NCBI RefSeq assembly: GCF_014648075.1
Contig: NZ_BMQK01000010.1
Span: forward strand, 1 to 64,000
Source: Streptomyces ruber
GTDB lineage: Bacteria > Actinomycetota > Actinomycetes > Streptomycetales > Streptomycetaceae
Direction of reading: 5' to 3'
Length of the DNA stretch: 64,000 nt
Numbering within the stretch: the first letter of the stretch is position 1; each line of letters opens with the position of its first letter. Both the position numbers and the translations under genes were made by a program. Positions 38,474 to 45,630 of this stretch are shown here, in pieces. The notes below the pieces were generated by a model that was not told where the DNA came from, did no database searches, and was given only the letters and a program-made list of their open reading frames with translations.

Positions 38474-38728
38474 ATGACGAACCCCTTCGACGACCCGAAC
38501 GGCACGTACCTCGTCCTGGTGAACGAGGAGAACCAGCACTCGCTGTGGCCGGAGTTCGCACCGGTGCCCGACGGATGGCACGTGGCGCGTCCGGCCGGTT
38601 CCCGGGACGCCTGTCTCTCCTTCATCGAGGAGAACTGGACGGACATGCGCCCGGCGAGCCTGGCCCGCGCCATGGACCGGACGGCCGGTGACGGACAGCC
38701 GGTGCCGGACGGACAGCCTGTGACGTGA
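38474..38728 (+). CDS. MbtH-like protein
   Basis: 84 residues from the ATG at 38474 (MTNPFDDPNGTYLVLVNEE), preceded by GGAG. An in-frame GTG at 38453 is less likely. The invariant family residues are present: SLWP, VPDGWH, SRDACLSFIEENWTDMRP and the SL that follows. MbtH proteins bind adenylation domains and keep them soluble and active, so this one serves the NRPS encoded upstream. The C-terminus is extended by a short GQPVPDGQPV repeat. It ends the NRPS operon and meets the convergent MFS gene 47 bases later. Confidence 0.97.
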   Translation: MTNPFDDPNGTYLVLVNEENQHSLWPEFAPVPDGWHVARPAGSRDACLSFIEENWTDMRPASLARAMDRTAGDGQPVPDGQPVT

Positions 38729-38774
38729 CGGCGGCCCCGGTGGAGCGGCCCGCGCCGGGTGCGCACCACCAAAA

Positions 38775-40085
38775 CTACCGGGGATCCTCGCGGGAGAAGT
38801 GCCGGGCGCCGGGCGCGAGCGCGGCGGCGGCCGGCGCCGCGAAGCAGACCGCCGCGCAGACCGCGAGGACCGACCGGGGTCCGAAGGCGTCGATGGCCGG
38901 GGCGATGAGGGCCAGGCCGACGGGTGCGAGGCCGTAGGAGAACAGGAAGTCCAGCGAGGAGACCCGGGCGAGCTTGTCGGGGGCGACCTCGCGCTGGGTG
39001 GCGGTGAACCAGGGCACGTTGAACAGTTCGATGCCGATCCCGGCGACGGCGTAGGCGGCCAGCACCACGCCGGGGTGGACGGGGAACACCAGGCTGAGGG
39101 GGGCGAACCCGTAGGCGGCGAGCCCTGCCAGCGCGGCCCGCCCCGGGGAACGGGGACGCAGGCGGGCGACGATCAGGGCCCCCGCGAGAGCTCCGACGGT
39201 GTAGGCGGTCAGCGCGCCGGCGAGCACCGCCTCGGTGCCGTACTCGTCCCGGCTGACCAGGGGCAGGGCGACACCGGTGGCGGAGTAGCCGGTGGCGATG
39301 ACGGCCGTCAGCGCGGCCAGGCCGGCGAGGAACCACGGGTGCCTGCGGGCCTCACGGATGCCGTCGGCGAACTCGGTCAGCAGCCGGGACCTGCCGGTGA
39401 CCGCACCGGCGGAGCCCTCCCCGGCACCCGCGTCGGCCCGGGCGGCGGCACGGTCGGCGGCACTCTTCCCGGCACCGCGTCCGGGGACGAGTGCGGCGAC
39501 GAGCCAGAGCAGGCCGATGCCCAGCAGCAGCGCCCGGACGCCGAGGAACACGGCGAGCAGGGCGGTCAGCGAGGGGCCCGCGAGGGTGGTGACCCGGACC
39601 GCCAGGGTCATGGCGGCGTTCGCCTGCTGCCTGCGGTCCTCGTCGACGACCTCGGCGGTCAGCGCCTGGAAGGCCGGCCGGCAGGCGCCCTGTCCCGCAC
39701 CGGCCACGGCGGCGGCCGCCGCCGTCAGCCAGACCGAACGGCCGAGCCCGGCGGCGAGCAGAGGGGCCGCGGCGCCCGCGGACAGCCCCGCCCACAGCAC
39801 GACGCCCCGGCGGGAGTGCCGGTCCGCCAGCACGCCCGCCACGGGCACCGCCGCGAGGAATCCCACGGTGCGGGCGGCGAGCAGCAGACCGAGGTCGACG
39901 GCGGTGAGTGTGCGGTCGAGCACGGCGAGGCCGAGGACGAACGGCAGCGCCCAGGTGGCCAGACCCGACGCCGTGGCCCCCGACCACAGCCGCAGGAAGG
40001 CCGCGTCCAGCAGGACGGACCGCCGCTTCACGGGAGGGGGTTCGAGTACTGCGGTGGATGCGGATGGTGTCGACACGTGGGACAA
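38775..40085 (-). CDS. MFS exporter (EntS-like)
   Basis: A 436-residue major facilitator protein with about twelve hydrophobic segments. RTVGFLAAVPVAGVLADRHSRRGVV is the loop 2-3 motif A region. The general pattern, with RRQQANAAMTLAVRV between helices 4 and 5, is that of the DHA3/EntS siderophore exporters. A polar insert at the central loop holds a run of alanine and acidic residues. Its promoter region faces the operon at 40200 and the two share a Zur-type palindrome. It is therefore the best candidate exporter for the metal-binding product of this locus. It is convergent with mbtH, so it is not in the NRPS transcript. Confidence 0.88.
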   Translation of the reverse strand: MSHVSTPSASTAVLEPPPVKRRSVLLDAAFLRLWSGATASGLATWALPFVLGLAVLDRTLTAVDLGLLLAARTVGFLAAVPVAGVLADRHSRRGVVLWAGLSAGAAAPLLAAGLGRSVWLTAAAAAVAGAGQGACRPAFQALTAEVVDEDRRQQANAAMTLAVRVTTLAGPSLTALLAVFLGVRALLLGIGLLWLVAALVPGRGAGKSAADRAAARADAGAGEGSAGAVTGRSRLLTEFADGIREARRHPWFLAGLAALTAVIATGYSATGVALPLVSRDEYGTEAVLAGALTAYTVGALAGALIVARLRPRSPGRAALAGLAAYGFAPLSLVFPVHPGVVLAAYAVAGIGIELFNVPWFTATQREVAPDKLARVSSLDFLFSYGLAPVGLALIAPAIDAFGPRSVLAVCAAVCFAAPAAAALAPGARHFSREDPR

Positions 40086-40131
40086 CTCCCGTCGCTCGTG
40101 GGCTCGCTGATACCGGCGACGACTAGATTAA

Positions 40132-40146
40132 TGAAAATCATTATCG
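40132..40146. promoter_or_regulatory. Zur-type box in the divergent MFS/methyltransferase promoter
   Basis: TGAAAATCATTATCG in an AT-rich island. It differs at two positions from TGAAAATCATTTTCA, the core I recall for the streptomycete zinc regulator Zur. It lies 46 bases from the MFS start and 54 bases from the GTG at 40200, placed to repress both directions. The longer string AATGAAAATCATTATC also resembles an enterobacterial Fur box, so the family (Fur) is surer than the metal. Streptomycetes use DmdR/IdeR-type boxes for iron, which favours zinc. Confidence 0.75.
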
Positions 40147-40199
40147 CTAGAGTAGCCGTCGGCACACACGCTTGCGACGTACGAGACCAAGGAGCCCTA

Positions 40200-40937
40200 G
40201 TGGACCGGACGGCCACCGGACCTGCCCTGCTCGACCAGCTTCCGCCGCCCCTGCCCGCCGAACAGATCATCGCCCTCAACCGGCCCGGCGCCGACCTGCA
40301 CACCACCCGCACCTACATATGGAACGGCTGGACCTTCGACGTCCCGCCCGGCGTCTTCATACCTGGCGGCACCAGCCGCATCATCCACGAGCGGCTGCTC
40401 GACGGCCGCATCGAGGTGCGGGGCCGCCGCTACGCCGCCATGGGCGTCGGCCTCGGCGTCGAGGCCGTGGCGGCCGGAGTCCGCGGCGCCCGGGAGATCT
40501 ACGCGATCGACGTCCACCCGGAGAGCGTGGCGACCACCGTCCGCCACTACCGGCGCCTGGTCGGCGAGTCCCCGGACACCACGCTCGTGCCCGTCGTCGG
40601 CGACGTCTTCGCGGGACTGCCGGACGGGGTACGGCTGGACACCGTCACCTTCAACCCGCCCGCCGTCAGCCGGACCGTCAGCGACGACCCCGACGTCGTA
40701 CGCAACGTCTGCGTGGGGGCGTCCCTGCTGGGCACCTTCTTCGCGCAGCTCGCACGGAGGGACCTGCTGGCCCCCGACGGCGAGGTGCGCGTCATCGTCT
40801 CCAACACCGCCGATCTGCGCGCCGTCGTCCGGCACGCCCTGGACCACGGCTTCCACCCCGAGGTCGAGCACCTGCACGACTGGCGGGACGGCGTGCTCAC
40901 CTTCCTGTTCCGGTTCACCCTCGGAGGGCGGGCATGA
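40200..40937 (+). CDS. Class I SAM-dependent methyltransferase-like protein
   Basis: 245 residues from a GTG at 40200 with AAGGAG five bases upstream. GVGLGVEAVAAGVRGAREIY is the SAM-binding loop, ending in the acidic strand AIDVHP. Motif IV reads TFNPPAVS, where N5-glutamine and adenine methyltransferases of the same fold have NPPY. The change from Y to A argues against a HemK/PrmC-like function and for a different acceptor. The first gene of a four-gene operon under the Zur-type box, it overlaps the DUF364 gene by ATGA. A methyl transfer, or aminobutyryl transfer of the nicotianamine-synthase kind, onto a metallophore precursor is an inference. Confidence 0.75.
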   Translation: MDRTATGPALLDQLPPPLPAEQIIALNRPGADLHTTRTYIWNGWTFDVPPGVFIPGGTSRIIHERLLDGRIEVRGRRYAAMGVGLGVEAVAAGVRGAREIYAIDVHPESVATTVRHYRRLVGESPDTTLVPVVGDVFAGLPDGVRLDTVTFNPPAVSRTVSDDPDVVRNVCVGASLLGTFFAQLARRDLLAPDGEVRVIVSNTADLRAVVRHALDHGFHPEVEHLHDWRDGVLTFLFRFTLGGRA

Positions 40938-41743
40938 AGAACACCGACGACCTGCTGGCCGCCGTACTGGCCGGAGAACACGGCCCGTGCCCCGACGACC
41001 TGGTGGCGACCAGTGTGTTCTGGCTCCACCACGGCACCCGGCTGGCGGGCGGGGACACCACCTACCTCAACCAGTACGTCCTGGTCCGCCTGGGCGGGTC
41101 CTTCGGCGCCTGTGCCTTCGAGGCGGGTGAGTTGGATCCGGCCGTCTGCCGTGACGCCTCGGGAAGTTCCCTCGGCGCGCTGCTGCGTGCGGCCCCGCGC
41201 CCCTTGAGGATCGCGGCGCTCGACGCCTGCCTCGCCGCGTCACGGCCGCACCGGGAGGCGACGGAGGCCGAACCGGTCGTCCTGCCCGCCGGCCCGCCCG
41301 AGGTCCGCGCGAGAGCCCGGGACGCGGCCGTCGCCGGGCTGCTGGACATCCGGGAGGGGGCCGAGGTCGCCCTGATCGGCGTGGTCAACCCGCTCGTCGC
41401 GGCGATCCGCGAACGCGGCGGCAGACCCCTGCCGTGCGACCTCAACCTGCGCGCCACCCAGTGGGGCGACCCGGTCACCGACGACATGCACGAGGTGCTC
41501 GAACGCGCCGAGGCCGTGGTCGCCACCGGCATGACCCTGGGCAACGGCACCTTCGACACCATCGTGACGCGCTGCCGCGAACGCGGCGTGCCCCTGGTGG
41601 TCTACGCGCAGACCGGCAGCGCGGTGGCGCGGGCCTTCCTCGGCGCGGGCGTGACCGCGCTGTCCGCGGAGCCGTTCCCCTTCTCCCAGTTCAGCGCCGA
41701 ACCCACCACCCTGTACCGCTACCGCGCCGCGAGCCGCTCATGA
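40934..41743 (+). CDS. DUF364-like putative heavy-metal chelation protein
   Basis: 269 residues. An N-terminal part with YLNQYVLVRLGG and SSLGALLRAAPRPLRIAALDA precedes a Rossmann-like half (AEVALIGVVNPLVAAIRERG, VVATGMTLGNGTFDTIV). The last segment, VVYAQTGSAVARAFLGAGVTALS, matches the conserved end of DUF364 proteins, a family named for a suspected role in heavy-metal chelation that has no settled reaction to my knowledge. The gene overlaps both neighbours by four bases (ATGA), so it is translated in lock-step with the methyltransferase and kinase. Its presence in a Zur-box operon fits a part in making or handling the metal ligand. Confidence 0.75.
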   Translation: MKNTDDLLAAVLAGEHGPCPDDLVATSVFWLHHGTRLAGGDTTYLNQYVLVRLGGSFGACAFEAGELDPAVCRDASGSSLGALLRAAPRPLRIAALDACLAASRPHREATEAEPVVLPAGPPEVRARARDAAVAGLLDIREGAEVALIGVVNPLVAAIRERGGRPLPCDLNLRATQWGDPVTDDMHEVLERAEAVVATGMTLGNGTFDTIVTRCRERGVPLVVYAQTGSAVARAFLGAGVTALSAEPFPFSQFSAEPTTLYRYRAASRS

Positions 41744-42780
41744 CGGCCGGCACCCGTGAGAGCACCGTGTCCCGTACCCCTCCGCACGACACCGTCCGCA
41801 CCGGGCACGGGCACGCCGCCTGCCACCACGGCGAGATCCTGCAGGGCGTCTTCCTCGACGAGCGGCGACGCCCCTGCCACGGCCTCGTCACCCTGCCGAT
41901 GACCGGCCCGGGCACGCACGCCGCCTTCGTACGCCGGCCCGGCGCCCCGCCCGACGAGGTCACGGTGGCGCCCGCCGGCCGTACGAAGGCGCGGCGCGCG
42001 GCCGTGCTCACCGTGCGGGAGTGCGCCGCCCGCCGCCGGGAGGAGCCGTGCGGCGGGGAGCTGCGGCTCAGCGGTGACGTGCCGGTGGGGCTGGGCATGG
42101 GGTCCTCCAGCAGTGACGTCATCGCCACGGTGCGGGCGGTCGCCGACTCCTACGGCCTGCGCCTGCCGCCGGGGACGATCGCCCGGCTGGCGGTGGAGGC
42201 GGAGGGGGCCTGCGACCCGCTGATGCTCGACCGCCGTCCGCTGCTCTTCGCCCAGCGCGAGGGACGCGTCCTGGAAGTCATGGGCGCCGCCCTGCCGCCC
42301 GCCGTCGTCGTGGGCTGCACCCTGGGCGGCGGCGCCCCCGTGGACACGCTGTCCCTGCCCGGACGCGCCCACCACGAACGGGACCTGGCCGCCTACGAGC
42401 GTCTGCGCCGCATGCTCCGCCGGGCCGTCGCCGACGCCGACCCCGAACTGCTCGGCCGGGTCGCCACGGACAGCGCCCGCCTCAACCAGCGCACCCACCC
42501 CCAGGAGGAGTTCGCCCGTCTCACCGCGATCGCCGGGCACGCGGGCGCCACGGGCGTGCAGATCGCCCACAGCGGCAATGTCGCCGGCATCCTCTTCGCC
42601 CCCGCCGCTCCCGGTCTCGACCGCCGGCTGCGCCGCTGCCTGCACGCCCTGGCCGCCGACGGCATCCCGTTCACCAGGACCTTCACCACCTTCCCGAGCC
42701 GGCGCCCCCACCGGCTTCCCCCGCGAGGAGTCCCCGCATGGACGAGCACATCTCCGAAGCGATCGGCCGACCGGACCTGA
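41740..42780 (+). CDS. GHMP-superfamily kinase, PduX/L-threonine kinase-like
   Basis: 346 residues. The N-terminus has ACHHGEILQGVF, matching the CGELIQG signature of PduX-type L-threonine kinases, and the GHMP phosphate loop is VPVGLGMGSSSSDVIATV. The C-terminal part has GVQIAHSGNVAGILF, equivalent to GHMP motif 3. PduX makes O-phospho-L-threonine for cobamide synthesis. Here no cobalamin genes are near and the next gene is a cysteine-synthase-like PLP enzyme, so the phospho-amino acid is probably the substrate for beta-replacement. Serine instead of threonine is possible. The start overlaps the DUF364 stop, and the 3' end overlaps the next gene by 43 bases. Confidence 0.8.
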   Translation: MTAGTRESTVSRTPPHDTVRTGHGHAACHHGEILQGVFLDERRRPCHGLVTLPMTGPGTHAAFVRRPGAPPDEVTVAPAGRTKARRAAVLTVRECAARRREEPCGGELRLSGDVPVGLGMGSSSSDVIATVRAVADSYGLRLPPGTIARLAVEAEGACDPLMLDRRPLLFAQREGRVLEVMGAALPPAVVVGCTLGGGAPVDTLSLPGRAHHERDLAAYERLRRMLRRAVADADPELLGRVATDSARLNQRTHPQEEFARLTAIAGHAGATGVQIAHSGNVAGILFAPAAPGLDRRLRRCLHALAADGIPFTRTFTTFPSRRPHRLPPRGVPAWTSTSPKRSADRT

Positions 42781-43748
42781 TACGTCTCGACGACGGACTC
42801 GTCTGTCTGCGCTTCGAGACCATGAAGGTCGTCTCCGCCCTGGCGGCGGTACGGCACCTGCTCGACACCGGCGCCGTACGGCGCGGTGACACCCTCGTCG
42901 ACAGCTCCAGCGGCATCTACGCCTACGGGCTCGCCCTCGCCTGTCACCGCTACGGCATGCGCTGTCACATCGTCGGCTCCACCACCGTCGACCACACCCT
43001 GCGCACACAACTCGCGGTACTGGGCGCCCACCTGGAGCAGATGGAGCCGAGCAGCGACCTGAAACTCGACCAGAAACGCCGGGTCGCCCGCGTCCAGGAG
43101 ATCCTGCGCGAACACCCCGGCTACCACTGGATGCGCCAGTACCACGACGACATCCACTACCTCGGCTACCGGGCCGTCGCCGACCGCGTCCACGAGGAGA
43201 CCGGCGCCGGCGGGCTGACCCTCGTCGGCGGCGTCGGCTCCGGGGCGTCCACCGGCGCCCTCGCCCACTGTCTGCGGCGCCACAGACCCGGCACCCGGCT
43301 CGTCGGCGTCCAGCCGTACGGCAGCGTCACCTTCGGCAGCGAGCACGTCACCGACCCGGACATCATCATCGCCGGGATCGGCAGCTCCATACCGTTCGGC
43401 AACGTCCGCCACGACCTGTACGACACGCTGCACTGGGTCGCCTTCGACGCCGCCCTCACCGGCAGCGTCGACCTGCTGCGCCGGCACGCGGTGTTCGCCG
43501 GCCTGTCCACCGGCGCCGCCTACCTGACCGCCCGCTGGGAGCGCGGGCGGAGTCCCGGCCGGACGGTCGTGTTCATCGCCGCCGACACCGGCCACCGGTA
43601 CGTGGACACCGTCTTCGCCCGGCACCGGGACGCGGCCCGTATCGAGGACCTCGCGCCGCGCGAGGTCATGACGCCGGACGAGCTCGTCCTGCCGTGGTCC
43701 CGCATGGACTGGAACCGCTCCCCGGCGCCGTCCGGGGCCTCGCTGTAG
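42738..43748 (+). CDS. Fold-type II PLP enzyme, cysteine synthase/SbnA-like
   Basis: 336 residues. FETMKVVSALAAV supplies the lysine that would bind PLP (about residue 31), replacing the usual N-x-S-x-K-x-R context. DSSSGIYAYGLALAC is the substrate/asparagine loop with a changed SSGN motif. GGVGSGASTGALAHCL is the phosphate-binding loop and VFAGLSTGAAY the C-terminal PLP contact. The family performs beta-replacement on O-phospho- or O-acetyl-serine, and SbnA-type members use O-phosphoserine plus an amino acid to start diaminopropionate synthesis. After a PduX-like kinase it would turn O-phospho-Thr/Ser into an N-linked or 2,3-diamino product. ATG 42738 follows GAGGAG inside the kinase gene. 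The altered motifs suggest a new substrate. Confidence 0.82.
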   Translation: MDEHISEAIGRPDLIRLDDGLVCLRFETMKVVSALAAVRHLLDTGAVRRGDTLVDSSSGIYAYGLALACHRYGMRCHIVGSTTVDHTLRTQLAVLGAHLEQMEPSSDLKLDQKRRVARVQEILREHPGYHWMRQYHDDIHYLGYRAVADRVHEETGAGGLTLVGGVGSGASTGALAHCLRRHRPGTRLVGVQPYGSVTFGSEHVTDPDIIIAGIGSSIPFGNVRHDLYDTLHWVAFDAALTGSVDLLRRHAVFAGLSTGAAYLTARWERGRSPGRTVVFIAADTGHRYVDTVFARHRDAARIEDLAPREVMTPDELVLPWSRMDWNRSPAPSGASL

Positions 43749-43759
43749 GCACCGGCCGA

Positions 43760-43787
43760 CGGGCCCACTGGGTGACCGGTGGGCCCG
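43760..43787. terminator. Shared terminator between convergent operons
   Basis: CGGGCCCAC and GTGGGCCCG form a perfect 9-bp stem with a ten-base loop, midway between the stop of the PLP enzyme (plus) and the stop of the binding-protein gene (minus). It can serve both transcripts. Confidence 0.65.
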
Positions 43788-43800
43788 GGCGCCGCCGCGC

Positions 43801-44826
43801 TCAGTCCTTCAGCGTGCGCAGGTACTCGGCGAACTTCTCCAGGCCGTCGATGTTGCGCGGCCCGCTGATGCCCTCGTTGTAGTCGAGGACGAAGAAGTTG
43901 TTCTTCTCGACGGCGGGCAGCCTGCTGGTGCGCGGCGACTTCCGCAGGAAGTCGATCTTCTCCTGGGCGGGCTGGTCACCGTAGTCGAGGATGATGACGA
44001 CCTCGGGCTCGGCCTCGGTGACGGCCTCCCAGCTCACCTGTGTCCACCGCTCGTCGAGGCCGCCGAAGACGTTCCTGCCGCCGGCCGTCCCGATGATGTC
44101 GTTCGGCGGGACCTGGCTGCCGGCGGTGAACGGCTGGTCCGTGCCCGAGTCGTAGAGGAAGACCGGCACCGGGTCGCCCTCGGGGGCCCGCGCGGCCACG
44201 GCCTCCGCCCGCCGCCGGAGACCTTCCACGACCTCCTCGGCCCGCTCCTCCACCCCGAAGATCTTCCCGAGCCGCTCGAGGTCGGAGTAGAGGGCTTCGA
44301 AGGGGGTGACCCTCTGGGGGTGCCCTGGGTAGTTGAAGCAGCTCTCGGTGTGCATGAAGCTCTGGATGCCGAGCTTGTCGAGGATCTCGGGTGTGATGCC
44401 GCGCTGGTCGCTGAAGCCCGAGTTCCAGCCGGCGACGACGAGGTCGGCGCGGGCGTCCACGACGAGTTCCTTGTTGAGGAGGTCGTCACTGAGCATCTCG
44501 ACCCGGGCGTACTCGGCCGCCCACGGCGACTCGGTGACGGGCGGGTTCGCCGGGGGCATGACATAGCCCAGGACGTGGTCGGTCAGGCCGAGGCTGAAGA
44601 GCTTGTCGGCGCTGCCGCCCTCGTAGGCGACGGCTCGCCGCGGTGTCGTGTAGGTGACCGGCTCGCCGCACCGGTCGACGGTGACCTTCCTCGGCGGCGC
44701 GGACGCCCCGGCCTCCGCGTCCGGGCCGACCTCGGCGCCGCAGCCGCCGATCAGCAGGACGGCCGCCAGCGCGGACCCGAGTGCGGTTCCTCTTCGTGCG
44801 GCGTTCGGGATGCGGGTCACGGGCAT
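43801..44826 (-). CDS. Substrate-binding lipoprotein of a metallophore ABC importer
   Basis: 341 residues. A basic N-terminus and hydrophobic helix end in LLIGGC, a lipobox, so the mature protein is anchored outside the membrane. The body is a BtuF/FhuD-type (helical backbone) binding protein: RRAVAYEGGSADKLFSLGL, DLVVAGWNSGF, and a late segment with VVIILDYGDQPAQEK and FFVLDYNEGISGPRN. Such proteins bind metal chelates or cobalamin rather than free zinc, which is usually taken by the cluster A-I ZnuA fold. It is third in an operon whose promoter has a Zur-type box. The start overlaps the ATPase 3' end. Confidence 0.85.
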   Translation of the reverse strand: MPVTRIPNAARRGTALGSALAAVLLIGGCGAEVGPDAEAGASAPPRKVTVDRCGEPVTYTTPRRAVAYEGGSADKLFSLGLTDHVLGYVMPPANPPVTESPWAAEYARVEMLSDDLLNKELVVDARADLVVAGWNSGFSDQRGITPEILDKLGIQSFMHTESCFNYPGHPQRVTPFEALYSDLERLGKIFGVEERAEEVVEGLRRRAEAVAARAPEGDPVPVFLYDSGTDQPFTAGSQVPPNDIIGTAGGRNVFGGLDERWTQVSWEAVTEAEPEVVIILDYGDQPAQEKIDFLRKSPRTSRLPAVEKNNFFVLDYNEGISGPRNIDGLEKFAEYLRTLKD

Positions 44827-45629
44827 GATGCGGCTCTTCCGTTCGGCGGAGCGGGGGAGGGAGAAGGGGACAGCGAGTACAGCAGCTGCGGATCGCCGGT
44901 CAGGGGGTGCGGCACGACGTCGGCGTCGACGCCGAACACCTCGCGGACCAGTTCCGCGGTCAGGATGTCCTTGGGCGTGCCGGTGGCCACCAGGCGCCCC
45001 TGGGAGAGGACCGCCAGCCGGTCGCACGCGGCGGCGGCCAGGTTGAGGTCGTGCAGCACGACCAGGACCGTGAGACCCGAACCGCGCAGCAGGGAGAGCA
45101 GTTCCACCTGGTGCCGTATGTCGAGGTGGTTGGTCGGTTCGTCCAGCACGAGGACCCGGGGCTCCTGGACCATCGCCCGGGCGACCAGGACGCGTTGACG
45201 CTCGCCGCCCGACAGGGTGAGGACGCCCCGCCGGGCGAGGTGGTGGACGTCCATCCGCCGCATCGCCCGTTCGCACAGCTCCCGTTCGCGGCGGCCGAGC
45301 GGCTGGTTGCCCCGCAGGTGCGGGGTGCGCCCCAGCGCGACGACCTCCTCCACGGTGAAGTCGAGGTCGACGGTTCCGTCCTGGGTGAGGGCCGCGACGG
45401 CGCGCGAGCTCTGACGCATCGTCAGTCGCGACAGGTCGTCACCTCCCACCCGTACGACGCCGGAGGTGGGACGCAACGCCCGGTACACACACCTGAGGGC
45501 GGTCGATTTCCCGCTCCCGTTGGGCCCGACCAGGCCCACCACCTGCCCGTCGGCCACCTGGAGGGACAGGTCCCGCACCAGTGCCCTGCCGTCGGTCACC
45601 ACCGACAGCGCGTCGAGTTCGAGGTCCAT
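44817..45629 (-). CDS. ATPase of the metallophore ABC importer
   Basis: 270 residues. The ATP-binding cassette motifs are Walker A GPNGSGKST, the Q-loop in AALTQDG, signature LSGGERQRV, Walker B VLVLDEPTNHLDI, and switch histidine VLHDLN. It matches the FecE/BtuD branch that pairs with FecCD permeases. The start lies two bases from the permease stop and the 3' end overlaps the lipoprotein gene, so all three are one transcriptional unit. The C-terminal Ser/Pro-rich tail is likely disordered. Confidence 0.93.
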   Translation of the reverse strand: MDLELDALSVVTDGRALVRDLSLQVADGQVVGLVGPNGSGKSTALRCVYRALRPTSGVVRVGGDDLSRLTMRQSSRAVAALTQDGTVDLDFTVEEVVALGRTPHLRGNQPLGRRERELCERAMRRMDVHHLARRGVLTLSGGERQRVLVARAMVQEPRVLVLDEPTNHLDIRHQVELLSLLRGSGLTVLVVLHDLNLAAAACDRLAVLSQGRLVATGTPKDILTAELVREVFGVDADVVPHPLTGDPQLLYSLSPSPSPAPPNGRAASCP

Positions 45630-45630
45630 G

